From the NCBI GenBank assembly GCA_030377965.1, contig JAUCGE010000029.1, positions 1 through 32,926 of the forward strand: a stretch of DNA of 32,926 nt, given 5' to 3'. Origin of the DNA: Desulfobacterales bacterium HSG16 (GTDB lineage: Bacteria > Desulfobacterota > Desulfobacteria > Desulfobacterales > HSG16). Made by a program: the position numbers and the translations under genes. Below, one piece after another: positions 1 to 6,881 of the stretch. The notes below the pieces were generated by a model. The model was not told the DNA's origin and did no database searches. It saw only the letters and a list, made by a program, of their open reading frames with translations. Numbering within the stretch: the stretch's first letter is position 1; each line of letters begins with the position of its first letter.

Positions 1-32
1 AGGCTCACAATAGATAACAATAAGGAAATATT

Positions 33-512
33 ATGAAAACAAAAATTATTGGAATTGTAGTCCTCACATGCTTTTGCTTTGTCATACTTTCGAATGTCGG
101 AATTGCGGCAGGTGCAAAAAATGATAAACAGGGAATCAAATGGTATTCATACAAAGACGGCATGGCTTTGAGCAAAAAAGAGAAAAAAAAGGTATTCATG
201 AACTTTTATGCTGACTGGTGCAGATACTGTAAAGTCATGAGTGCTAACACATTTGTTGACAGGGCCATAATTGCCTATCTCAACGCTAATTATGTTGCAA
301 TCAAGGTAAATTCCGATATTGAAAGAGATGTAGCGAAAAAGTACGAGGTACGGGCATTGCCCAGCACATGGTTTATAGCTGTGGACGGAGAGCCTATAGC
401 CAATCAGCCAGGATATATTCCTGCTGATACGTTGCTGCCCATCCTCAAGTTTATACAGACGGACAGTTATCTGAATATGAAATTTTCAGAATTCAAGGAA
501 CAGAATTCTTAA
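33..512 (+). CDS. Exported thioredoxin-fold protein (DsbD-gamma / thioredoxin_7 like)
   Basis: A 159-residue protein with an N-terminal hydrophobic signal segment (residues 5-25, ending in an AAG-type region), so it is probably exported to the periplasm. The mature part is a thioredoxin fold: FYADWCRYC places the redox pair at C63 and C66 (CRYC), and RALPSTWF carries the cis-proline expected opposite the active site. Spacing and the DWCxxCK context resemble the C-terminal domain of DsbD and similar thiol reductases rather than cytosolic thioredoxin (WCGPC). A Shine-Dalgarno-like AAGGAA lies 5 bases before the ATG. The Nudix gene follows after 20 bases and is probably co-transcribed. The family is clear; the substrate is unknown. 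Confidence 0.85.
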   Translation: MKTKIIGIVVLTCFCFVILSNVGIAAGAKNDKQGIKWYSYKDGMALSKKEKKKVFMNFYADWCRYCKVMSANTFVDRAIIAYLNANYVAIKVNSDIERDVAKKYEVRALPSTWFIAVDGEPIANQPGYIPADTLLPILKFIQTDSYLNMKFSEFKEQNS

Positions 513-532
513 ATCATTATCAAGGTCATAAA

Positions 533-1126
533 ATGAGAATAGACTATTCCTGTTTCAAGCAGGCTATAGATACTGCCACTCTTCCAGATATTCCGAAAGG
601 CGCATGGTTTGCACCAACCAGCGTCTTTCTTTTATTTTTCGAACGGGAAGGTGCCACCAATATACTGGCTATCCAGAAAACGGACACAGAGGGTTACCCC
701 TGGCGTAACCAGGTGGCATTACCAGGTGGGCATGTGGATGAAACCGACGCTGACCGGCTTTCTGCTGCGTTTCGTGAACTTGAAGAAGAAATGAATATAT
801 CGAATGACCAGGTTGAACTGATTGGTTCAATGGGTCATTTTCAGACCATAAATCAGAAAGATATCGAAGTTTTTACCGGGGTCTGGAACCAGAAGGGAAA
901 GATTCTTTACGATAAAACGGAAATAGCGAGAGTACTGGAGATTTCCTTGAGCAGTCTTTTTATCACTCATCATGCCAAAAAATTTCACGGACGTATGCCA
1001 GGCATAGCAGAACTGGTCTATCCTGTGGACAATACGGTTGTATGGGGAGCGACCGCAAAAATTTTCCATTATCTTATAGAATTGATATACCCTGCTGTAA
1101 ACAATGGGAAAACAGGCACTTGCTGA
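533..1126 (+). CDS. Nudix hydrolase, NudL/CoA-pyrophosphatase-like
   Basis: A 197-residue Nudix protein. The Nudix box starts with LPGGHVDETD (G65-G66, D72) and ends with FRELEEEM (R81, E82, E85, E86), which supplies the metal-binding glutamates. The preceding YPWRNQVALPGG and the acidic residue after the GG pair recall CoA pyrophosphatases of the NudL type, which cleave CoA to 4'-phosphopantetheine and 3',5'-ADP. Substrate cannot be fixed from sequence alone; a general nucleotide-sugar or NDP hydrolase is possible. It follows the thioredoxin-like gene by 20 bases, with AAGGT a few bases before its ATG, and converges with the small membrane-protein gene 8 bases downstream. Confidence 0.8.
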   Translation: MRIDYSCFKQAIDTATLPDIPKGAWFAPTSVFLLFFEREGATNILAIQKTDTEGYPWRNQVALPGGHVDETDADRLSAAFRELEEEMNISNDQVELIGSMGHFQTINQKDIEVFTGVWNQKGKILYDKTEIARVLEISLSSLFITHHAKKFHGRMPGIAELVYPVDNTVVWGATAKIFHYLIELIYPAVNNGKTGTC

Positions 1127-1134
1127 TTCATATT

Positions 1135-1401
1135 CTATTGTTCTTTATTGCCGGTGTGCATATAACGTTTTATAAGCCGGATCGTAATGGATAAAATCAC
1201 AAAACTGCTCAAGGACAGAAGCAGGACGGGCAGCCATATGTAGGTGTGAAAATCGGGCGAGGGCATTGCCACACTTATGCCTGCCGCAGCGAATAGTGCT
1301 ACGGTAAACAGGAACATAATAAAGACAAGGCATATGGTCTCGCTGTCATACCAGGGTATGAATGCTTTTCGAAATACAGGGTTTTCGTCATCTATGCGCA
1401 T
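1135..1401 (-). CDS. Small two-helix membrane protein, function unknown
   Basis: An 88-residue protein if translation starts at the ATG at 1401 (MRIDDENPVFRKAF). The reading frame stays open upstream to a TTG at 1476, but the ATG start avoids an unlikely basic extension; neither has a good Shine-Dalgarno. Two hydrophobic helices, roughly residues 22-45 and 54-76, are joined by a short loop and followed by a basic tail, so it should sit in the inner membrane. I recognise no enzymatic motif. It converges on the Nudix gene. Confidence 0.6.
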   Translation of the reverse strand: MRIDDENPVFRKAFIPWYDSETICLVFIMFLFTVALFAAAGISVAMPSPDFHTYIWLPVLLLSLSSFVILSITIRLIKRYMHTGNKEQ

Positions 1402-1572
1402 AATCGGATAATACCGGGATGGCTGATTGAAATCAAGTGAAAACTTTTGGCTGAATCTCGCTCTTATAAAAAGCAAGTTACATGCCAGTTTATATCGCGT
1501 AATTAAGAAAAAATGTGCAAAACTTTTTTTTGAAATATAGCCTTTTGATTTTCCTTGTAATCCCCTCGTTCA

Positions 1573-1619
1573 ATACAATATATACCAATACAACCGTTGA
1601 CAGCCACAATATGTTGTGG
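1573..1619 (+). promoter_or_regulatory. Twin NrdR boxes upstream of nrdD
   Basis: The 16-mer CCACAATATGTTGTGG (1604-1619) is a near-perfect palindrome and matches the NrdR consensus (acaCwAtATaTwGtgt). A weaker second box, ATACAATATATACCAA, lies at 1573-1588 and matches mainly in its left half. Their centres are 31 bp apart, about three helical turns, the usual arrangement for cooperative binding by the ATP/dATP-sensing repressor NrdR. Box 2 falls between a TTGACA (1597-1602) and the expected -10 site, so binding would block RNA polymerase. Inference: nrdD and probably nrdG are repressed when dATP is plentiful. Confidence 0.75.
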
Positions 1620-1625
1620 TACTTC
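1597..1625 (+). promoter_or_regulatory. Putative nrdD promoter
   Basis: A perfect TTGACA at 1597-1602 is followed after 17 bases by TACTTC at 1620-1625, a poor -10 match. The strong NrdR box occupies the spacer. The predicted leader to the nrdD ATG is about 80 bases. The weak -10 lowers confidence. Confidence 0.4.
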
Positions 1626-1713
1626 CCCGAACAGGATACAAAACATCATTTGGATTGATTACTTATTAAATTACTTATCTGCTCTTTTTTGAGCAATATC
1701 AACAGCCGATTAA

Positions 1714-3831
1714 ATGACTAGAATAGTGAGGATGCAAGTGTTCGAAAAGATAAAGAAGCGAGACGGAAGGGTTGTCAAGTTCGATTCACCAAAAATAACC
1801 GAAGCCATTGCCCATGCAGGCAACGCTACGGGTGAATTCAATGAAAGAGAAGCCAGAAAGCTGACTTTGAAGGTATTGACCCTGACCCATGAACTGCGTT
1901 TGGGGCCTCTGCCCGAAGTGGAGGATATCCAGGATGTGGTGGAGAGGGTACTTCTTGATTCTCCCTACTACAAAACTGCCAAGGCTTATATCCTGTACCG
2001 GGAGCAGCACTCCCAGTTAAGAAGTATTGCCACGATGGCCAATGTAGATCTTGTGGAAAATTATATCCAGAAACTGGACTGGAAAATCAAGGAAAACAGC
2101 AATATGTGCTTTTCCCTCCAGGGCCTGAATAACTACATTTCTTCTGACGTGACAGCCGAATACTGGCTTAACAAGATATATCCCCCTGAAATTAGAGACG
2201 CTCATAAGAGCGGGGATATTCATGTTCACGATTTGAGTCAATTATCAATATACTGTGTCGGCTGGGATTTAAAAGATCTTTTGCTTCAGGGCTTCAAGGG
2301 CGTTGTCGGCAAGGTGGAAAGCGCTCCCCCGCGTCATCTCCGCACAGCTCTGGGCCAGATGGTAAATTTCTTTTATACCCTTCAGGGCGAGGCAGCCGGC
2401 GCACAGGCTATTTCCAGCTTCGATACCCTGCTGGCTCCATTTGTTCGCAATGACGGCCTTGGATATGATGAAGTTAAACAGGCAATGCAGGAATTTGTGT
2501 TCAACATCAATATACCTACCAGAGTAGGATTTCAGACGCCTTTTACTAATATAACCATGGACTTAAACGTACCATCCACATTGAAAGACCATCCTGTGAT
2601 CATTGGCGGTGAGATGAAGTCTGCAACCTACGGCGATTTTCAGCCGGAAATGGATATGCTGAACAATGCCTTTGCTGAAATCATGATGGAAGGAGATGCC
2701 GCCGGCCGGGTTTTTACATTCCCGATTCCTACTTACAATATCACGGCTGATTTCGACTGGGACAATCCCAATCTCGACAAGGTCTGGAAGATGACCGGCA
2801 AATACGGAATTCCCTATTTTTCAAATTTCATCAATTCGGATCTTTCTCCCGAAGATGCCCGTTCAATGTGCTGCAGGCTCAGGCTGGATAACCGTGAACT
2901 TCGAAAACGCGGGGGCGGATTGTTCGGCGCTAATCCCTTGACCGGTTCCATTGGTGTCGTTACCATCAACCTTCCGAGAATCGGCTATGAGGCAAACCAC
3001 AAAGGTGAGTTTTTTGAAAAACTTGCAGAAATGATCCGGGTTGCTGCCGATAGCCTGGAGATCAAGCGAAAAGTACTTGAAACATTTACGGAAAAGGATT
3101 TATATCCCTATTCGAAATTTTATTTAAGAGATATAAAAAAGGCTGCCAACTGTTACTGGAAAAACCATTTTTCCACTATCGGCATCATCGGCATGAACGA
3201 AGCCTGCCTTAATTTCATGGGCTGGAGTATCACCACAAAAGAAGGCCAGGCATTTGCCATCGAAGTCATGGATTTCATAAGAAGCAAGATTACCGAAATT
3301 CAGGAAAAGACCGATGAAATATTCAATCTTGAAGCTACTCCTGCTGAAGGCACTTCCTATCGGCTCGCCATGCTGGACAAAAAGCGGTATCCTGATATCA
3401 TGTGTTCAGGCAAGGAAGACAGCGAAGATTTCCGAAATTGTTATTACACAAATTCAACCCAGTTGCCGGTAAATTACACGGATGATATATTTGACGTTCT
3501 GAACCTTCAGGACGAGTTACAGACCAAATATACGGGCGGCACTGTGCTTCATATCTTCCTGGGTGAACAGGTGGATGATATCACAACCATCAAGAACATG
3601 GTCAAAAAGATCGCTACCAGCTACAAACTCCCTTACTTTACCCTGACCCCGACTTTTTCAGTGTGTGAAACTCACGGATATCTGAACGGGGAACAGGAAT
3701 ATTGCCCCGAATGCAGTGCTAAAACCGAAATTTATTCCCGTGTGGTCGGCTATCTCAGGCCAGTGGGCCAGTGGAATGACGGTAAGCAGACCGAATTTTA
3801 CCAGCGCAAAACATTTCAGGTTGCATCATAA
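1714..3831 (+). CDS. nrdD: Anaerobic (class III) ribonucleoside-triphosphate reductase
   Basis: A 705-residue glycyl-radical enzyme that reduces ribonucleoside triphosphates to deoxynucleotides without oxygen. Residues 7-105 form an ATP-cone (VFEKIKKRDGRVVKF...), the allosteric dATP/ATP sensor. The catalytic barrel follows, including the CC of RSMCCRLRLDN. The C-terminus carries the structural zinc site C651, H654, C664, C667 (CETH...CPEC) and the glycyl-radical loop RVVGYLRP with G679. No clear Shine-Dalgarno precedes the ATG at 1714; the ATG at 1732 is an alternative and would still keep the ATP-cone. Twin NrdR boxes lie about 100 bases upstream. The activase gene nrdG follows 137 bases downstream, past a hairpin. 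Confidence 0.96.
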   Translation: MTRIVRMQVFEKIKKRDGRVVKFDSPKITEAIAHAGNATGEFNEREARKLTLKVLTLTHELRLGPLPEVEDIQDVVERVLLDSPYYKTAKAYILYREQHSQLRSIATMANVDLVENYIQKLDWKIKENSNMCFSLQGLNNYISSDVTAEYWLNKIYPPEIRDAHKSGDIHVHDLSQLSIYCVGWDLKDLLLQGFKGVVGKVESAPPRHLRTALGQMVNFFYTLQGEAAGAQAISSFDTLLAPFVRNDGLGYDEVKQAMQEFVFNINIPTRVGFQTPFTNITMDLNVPSTLKDHPVIIGGEMKSATYGDFQPEMDMLNNAFAEIMMEGDAAGRVFTFPIPTYNITADFDWDNPNLDKVWKMTGKYGIPYFSNFINSDLSPEDARSMCCRLRLDNRELRKRGGGLFGANPLTGSIGVVTINLPRIGYEANHKGEFFEKLAEMIRVAADSLEIKRKVLETFTEKDLYPYSKFYLRDIKKAANCYWKNHFSTIGIIGMNEACLNFMGWSITTKEGQAFAIEVMDFIRSKITEIQEKTDEIFNLEATPAEGTSYRLAMLDKKRYPDIMCSGKEDSEDFRNCYYTNSTQLPVNYTDDIFDVLNLQDELQTKYTGGTVLHIFLGEQVDDITTIKNMVKKIATSYKLPYFTLTPTFSVCETHGYLNGEQEYCPECSAKTEIYSRVVGYLRPVGQWNDGKQTEFYQRKTFQVAS

Positions 3832-3857
3832 TATAGATAAGGGCTGATTTCATGATC

Positions 3858-3899
3858 GGCAGGCTTTTCATCATTAAGTGATATGAAAAAAAGCCTGCC
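3858..3899 (+). terminator. Hairpin between nrdD and nrdG
   Basis: GGCAGGCTTTTCAT (3858-3871) pairs with ATGAAAAAAAGCCTGCC (3883-3899): seven GC-rich pairs (GGCAGGC/GCCTGCC) plus A/T pairs, with a loop of about 11 bases. No T-run follows the stem, so it is not a textbook intrinsic terminator. It could be a partial terminator or an RNA-stabilising stem that lowers nrdG output relative to nrdD. Confidence 0.5.
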
Positions 3900-3955
3900 C
3901 ATAAATTATTGCCATAAAATTGATATCTCATACATTCATAAGATTTAATCAAAAC

Positions 3956-3960
3956 GGAGG
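3956..3960 (+). promoter_or_regulatory. Strong Shine-Dalgarno fixing the TTG start of nrdG
   Basis: ACGGAGG ends at 3960, eight bases before the TTG codon at 3969. The first in-frame ATG is ten codons later (residue 11), beyond the conserved GGLQK start of the protein, so the TTG is the supported start. Confidence 0.8.
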
Positions 3961-3968
3961 TTTACAAA

Positions 3969-4670
3969 TTGCATATTGGCGGTTTACAGAAAAATTCCAT
4001 GATCGATTACCCGGGAAAGCTTGCCTGCGTACTTTTTCTATCCGGGTGCAATTTTGACTGCCCATATTGCCATAATCCAGAACTGGCCACAGGGTGTGCT
4101 GCCTGTCCCAATTATCTGAAAGGTGAAAAATTTTTCGATTTTCTCGAAGAGCGCAAGGGGTTTTTAGATGGTGTAGTAATTTCAGGAGGAGAACCCACCC
4201 TGCAAGATGATCTGCTTTCCCTCTGCGAGAAGATAAAGAATATGGGGTATCCGGTCAAACTCGACACCAACGGAAGCCGCCCCAAGGTAATAAAAAAACT
4301 TATTGACAGCGGGTTGATTGATTATCTGGCAATGGACATCAAGACTGATCCTGCCGACTATTCCCCTTTGATCAAAAAAGAAATAAATTGTACTCAACTG
4401 CTGTCGAGCATACGTCTTATCATGGAATCTAATATTCCTTATGAGTTTAAAACCACATGCATCCGCCCTTTGATCAACGAAGAGGTTGTCGAACGGATAG
4501 CCCATATGATCCAGGGAGCCAGGCTTTACGCACTCCAGAAATTCAGGAGTTCTTCGGACGTTTTACAACCTGATTTTTTTTCAAAGGAGCAACGTGGTTT
4601 TTCAGATGATGAGTTGAACGGGTTTCGATTTATTGCGGATAAATGGGTTGGAAAATGTATTTTGCGTTGA
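3969..4670 (+). CDS. nrdG: Anaerobic ribonucleotide reductase activating protein (radical SAM)
   Basis: A 233-residue radical SAM protein that makes the glycyl radical on NrdD. The cluster motif SGCNFDCPYCHN gives C27-x3-C31-x2-C34, followed by a further pair C43/C46, as in the NrdG-like subgroup with N-terminus GGLQKNSMIDYPG. The SAM-binding GGE motif is present as ISGGEPTLQ, and a KLDTNGSRP strand fits the partial barrel. Translation starts at TTG 3969 behind a strong GGAGG. It lies directly after nrdD and presumably shares its NrdR control unless the intervening hairpin terminates transcription. Confidence 0.93.
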   Translation: MHIGGLQKNSMIDYPGKLACVLFLSGCNFDCPYCHNPELATGCAACPNYLKGEKFFDFLEERKGFLDGVVISGGEPTLQDDLLSLCEKIKNMGYPVKLDTNGSRPKVIKKLIDSGLIDYLAMDIKTDPADYSPLIKKEINCTQLLSSIRLIMESNIPYEFKTTCIRPLINEEVVERIAHMIQGARLYALQKFRSSSDVLQPDFFSKEQRGFSDDELNGFRFIADKWVGKCILR

Positions 4671-4716
4671 TGATTTTTTCATGTCGTTCATAAGCATGCT
4701 CATGCATAATACGCAA

Positions 4717-4823
4717 CCCGGAGATGAATCTCCGGGCTGAATTTTTCAAAGCCGGGTAAACCCGACTGCAATAGCGCCCTTCAGGGTGCTTTGGATGACT
4801 CAGCCAGGAGATTTATCTCGGCG
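4717..4823. repeat. Cluster of four consecutive hairpins (REP-like)
   Basis: Four short palindromes follow each other between the convergent nrdG and SPFH genes. (1) 4717-4736, a 9-bp perfect stem CCCGGAGAT/ATCTCCGGG. (2) 4753-4764, CGGGT/ACCCG. (3) 4773-4790, AGCGCCCT/AGGGTGCT with one G-T pair. (4) about 4804-4822, GAGAT/ATCTC flanked by GCC/GGC. The first and last share the GGAGAT...ATCTC theme, as expected of REP or REPIN units bounded by related stems. It may also act as a two-way terminator. No transposase gene lies nearby. Confidence 0.65.
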
Positions 4824-4841
4824 GTGCATCGTGCATAATTA

Positions 4842-6623
4842 TTATTCTGACGTGCCATCTGACTTACCTTCTGACGTGCCATCTGACTTACCTTCTGACG
4901 TGCCATCTGACTTACCATCTGACTTACCAGCTAACTTACCAGCGGATATATCGATATCTTCCTGATTTGTATCTGAATTTTTTTCCTCAAAGAATCGTTT
5001 CAAGCCCTGGGTTTCAAATAAAGAGAGCATCTGTGCAAGAGTCTGAGACAACGGCGATCCGCCGGATGTATCGAAAACCGTATAACGATCTATTTTCATG
5101 GAAGAAGCGATTTCGGGCAGTTTTTGAACGAACCTTGCCAGCACCCTGTTATTGGATACCATATTGTGTATCTGCTCTTCTAATTTGAGAATTTTAATTC
5201 GATTTTCTTCTAGTTCTTGATTGAGTATCGCTTTCTGTCGTTGTTCGTTCAAATCTGATTCAAACTGTTCGTTATGCATCTGAAGCTTGGCCCATAGGCT
5301 GGCCAGTTCAAGTTTTTGAGCGTTTTCATAAGCATCTGCTTTCCGAACTGCTTCCAGTTTTTGAAGCTTCATATTCTTATCGTGTTCGGATTCGATTTTT
5401 ATAAGCTCGCTCATAACTTTCGCCTGGGCAACTTTGGCCTCTGTTTTGACGGCATCGATCTCAAAGCTTGCGTCGGAATTTATGCGTGCAATTTTAAGAT
5501 TATATTCTTCATCATTTCTGGTTTTCTCGATTTCACCTTCACGAGCCGCTTTACGTTTGAGTCTTTCAGCCTTTTGTTCCTCGGCTCTCTCCTCTGATTC
5601 ATGCTCTTCCTTTTGCCGGGCTTCCTTTATTTTTCGTTCTTCTGTTTCCTGTGCTGCTTCTTCGTCCAGTTCTACCTTATGTATACGGCTTTCCGTTGTT
5701 GCCTGTAAAATTCGAGTTTCCTGATCTGTCTGGCAGCGCAATGCCTCCATTTCACGGGTATGCTCAGCCTTTTTTTCTTCTATTTTCTGATCGGTTTCCA
5801 TACGGCTTTCGGCTGCCGTGAGCCTCAAACCATCTCTCATTTTCTGCTGAAGATCGCAAAAAACCTGATTGGACAATATTGTAACACGCTCAATTCCCAC
5901 CTGATCAAACGCAATACCCCAGCTTCTTTCGATTCGTTCTAACTGGGACTTCAAATCCCTGCCAATTTCGTCTTTTTTTGTCAAAGCTTCATCAATAGTG
6001 ATATTGGCTATGAGATGACGAATCGCTTCGGTGCATATGGTTCGAAGTATCCGGTTGGTGTTGCCCATCGGATTTTCCCGATCTGTAAAATCCAGGCTTC
6101 TGGCCGCAACTTCGGGTTTTTCAGAATCCACTCGCCAGCAGGCATATCCATCAATCCTCAAACCCTGATAGCTTTTATTTGCATTGTCAGATGTAAAATA
6201 TACGGTCTGAACAGTAGCCGGAAATTTTAAAAATTTACGGCCCAGCTTCAAAAATTTGCCGCCCATATAAACCTTTGCGTCTTTTTTGCCGATTTCAATG
6301 ATATATTCGTTTGGCAGGGCATGTTCATACAAAAAAGATTTGACATTGCTTATCCTGGTTGGCCTGGCCCGTATTGTCTGGGATTCTGAAAGATAAGGAT
6401 CTGACACTGCCTTCCTCCTTTTTTTTCCTTTTTTTCGTGCTGGAGCGGGAGATGAAAAATTGCCTATAGCCGAACCTGCTGATTCCAATGGCTCACTTTC
6501 TTCCATATCCATATCCATCAGGTTCTGCTGGTAGAGTTGTTTTGTTTCTTCCGCATCAAGCCCTAATTGAACTTTTTGATGCTCCACAAATTCTTCCACT
6601 TCCTTTCGGCTTTTCTGTTTCAT
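4842..6623 (-). CDS. SPFH/band-7 domain protein with long coiled coil and octapeptide repeat tail
   Basis: A 593-residue protein starting at the ATG at 6623 (MKQKSRKEVEEF), supported by GGGGG five bases upstream; the frame is open further upstream but that part looks non-coding. Layout: an acidic/basic N-terminal region with a Lys/Arg-rich patch (KKGKKRRK), an SPFH/band-7 domain at about residues 95-285 (LPNEYIIEIGKKDAKVYMGGK... through VGIERVTILSNQVF), then a highly charged Glu/Lys/Arg/Ala coiled coil to about residue 490, and a tail of GKSDGTSE repeats. Band-7 proteins form membrane-associated rings or scaffolds, as in flotillin and stomatin. No clear transmembrane helix remains with this start, so it may be cytosolic or peripherally bound. 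Partner unknown. Confidence 0.85.
   Translation of the reverse strand: MKQKSRKEVEEFVEHQKVQLGLDAEETKQLYQQNLMDMDMEESEPLESAGSAIGNFSSPAPARKKGKKRRKAVSDPYLSESQTIRARPTRISNVKSFLYEHALPNEYIIEIGKKDAKVYMGGKFLKLGRKFLKFPATVQTVYFTSDNANKSYQGLRIDGYACWRVDSEKPEVAARSLDFTDRENPMGNTNRILRTICTEAIRHLIANITIDEALTKKDEIGRDLKSQLERIERSWGIAFDQVGIERVTILSNQVFCDLQQKMRDGLRLTAAESRMETDQKIEEKKAEHTREMEALRCQTDQETRILQATTESRIHKVELDEEAAQETEERKIKEARQKEEHESEERAEEQKAERLKRKAAREGEIEKTRNDEEYNLKIARINSDASFEIDAVKTEAKVAQAKVMSELIKIESEHDKNMKLQKLEAVRKADAYENAQKLELASLWAKLQMHNEQFESDLNEQRQKAILNQELEENRIKILKLEEQIHNMVSNNRVLARFVQKLPEIASSMKIDRYTVFDTSGGSPLSQTLAQMLSLFETQGLKRFFEEKNSDTNQEDIDISAGKLAGKSDGKSDGTSEGKSDGTSEGKSDGTSE
4845..4940. repeat. 24-bp tandem repeat encoding the SPFH protein tail
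   Basis: Three exact copies of a 24-bp unit lie at 4845-4868, 4869-4892 and 4893-4916, followed by two diverging half-units to 4940. Read on the minus strand they encode GKSDGTSE three times, preceded by GKSD and GKLA. Exact identity at DNA level points to recent slippage expansion. Confidence 0.9.
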
Positions 6624-6724
6624 GATACCCCCGTTTTTTAGGAAAATAATAAAACCGGTTATAATCAGAATTTTAAAAATCATATTTTTTGATCGTGTCC
6701 TGTCATAAAAATTCTGACGAGAGC

Positions 6725-6752
6725 ATATTACCATTAAGCGAACTAAAATCAA
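6725..6752 (-). promoter_or_regulatory. Possible promoter of the SPFH gene
   Basis: On the minus strand TTGATT (6752-6747) is followed after 16 bases by TAATAT (6730-6725), about 100 bases before the ATG. Both boxes match consensus at four of six positions. The region is A/T-rich, so chance matches are easy. Confidence 0.3.
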
Positions 6753-6881
6753 ACAATAATAAATGGCAGAATTAAGAATACTGCGAAATTTTCAAAAGAA
6801 TTTTGCCAAAAAAATATATGAACTCTCCTCTTTGATTTCAGTTTGACTTTTACGTATTTTCCTGTTACCAAGCGCTGTATT

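Noticed and set aside
1402..1476. N-terminal extension of the small membrane protein to a TTG at 1476
   Set aside because: No Shine-Dalgarno and an unlikely basic leader; the ATG at 1401 gives a compact two-helix protein.
4717..4823. CRISPR-like array
   Set aside because: The stems differ from each other, spacing is irregular and no uniform spacers are present; REP-like hairpins explain it better.
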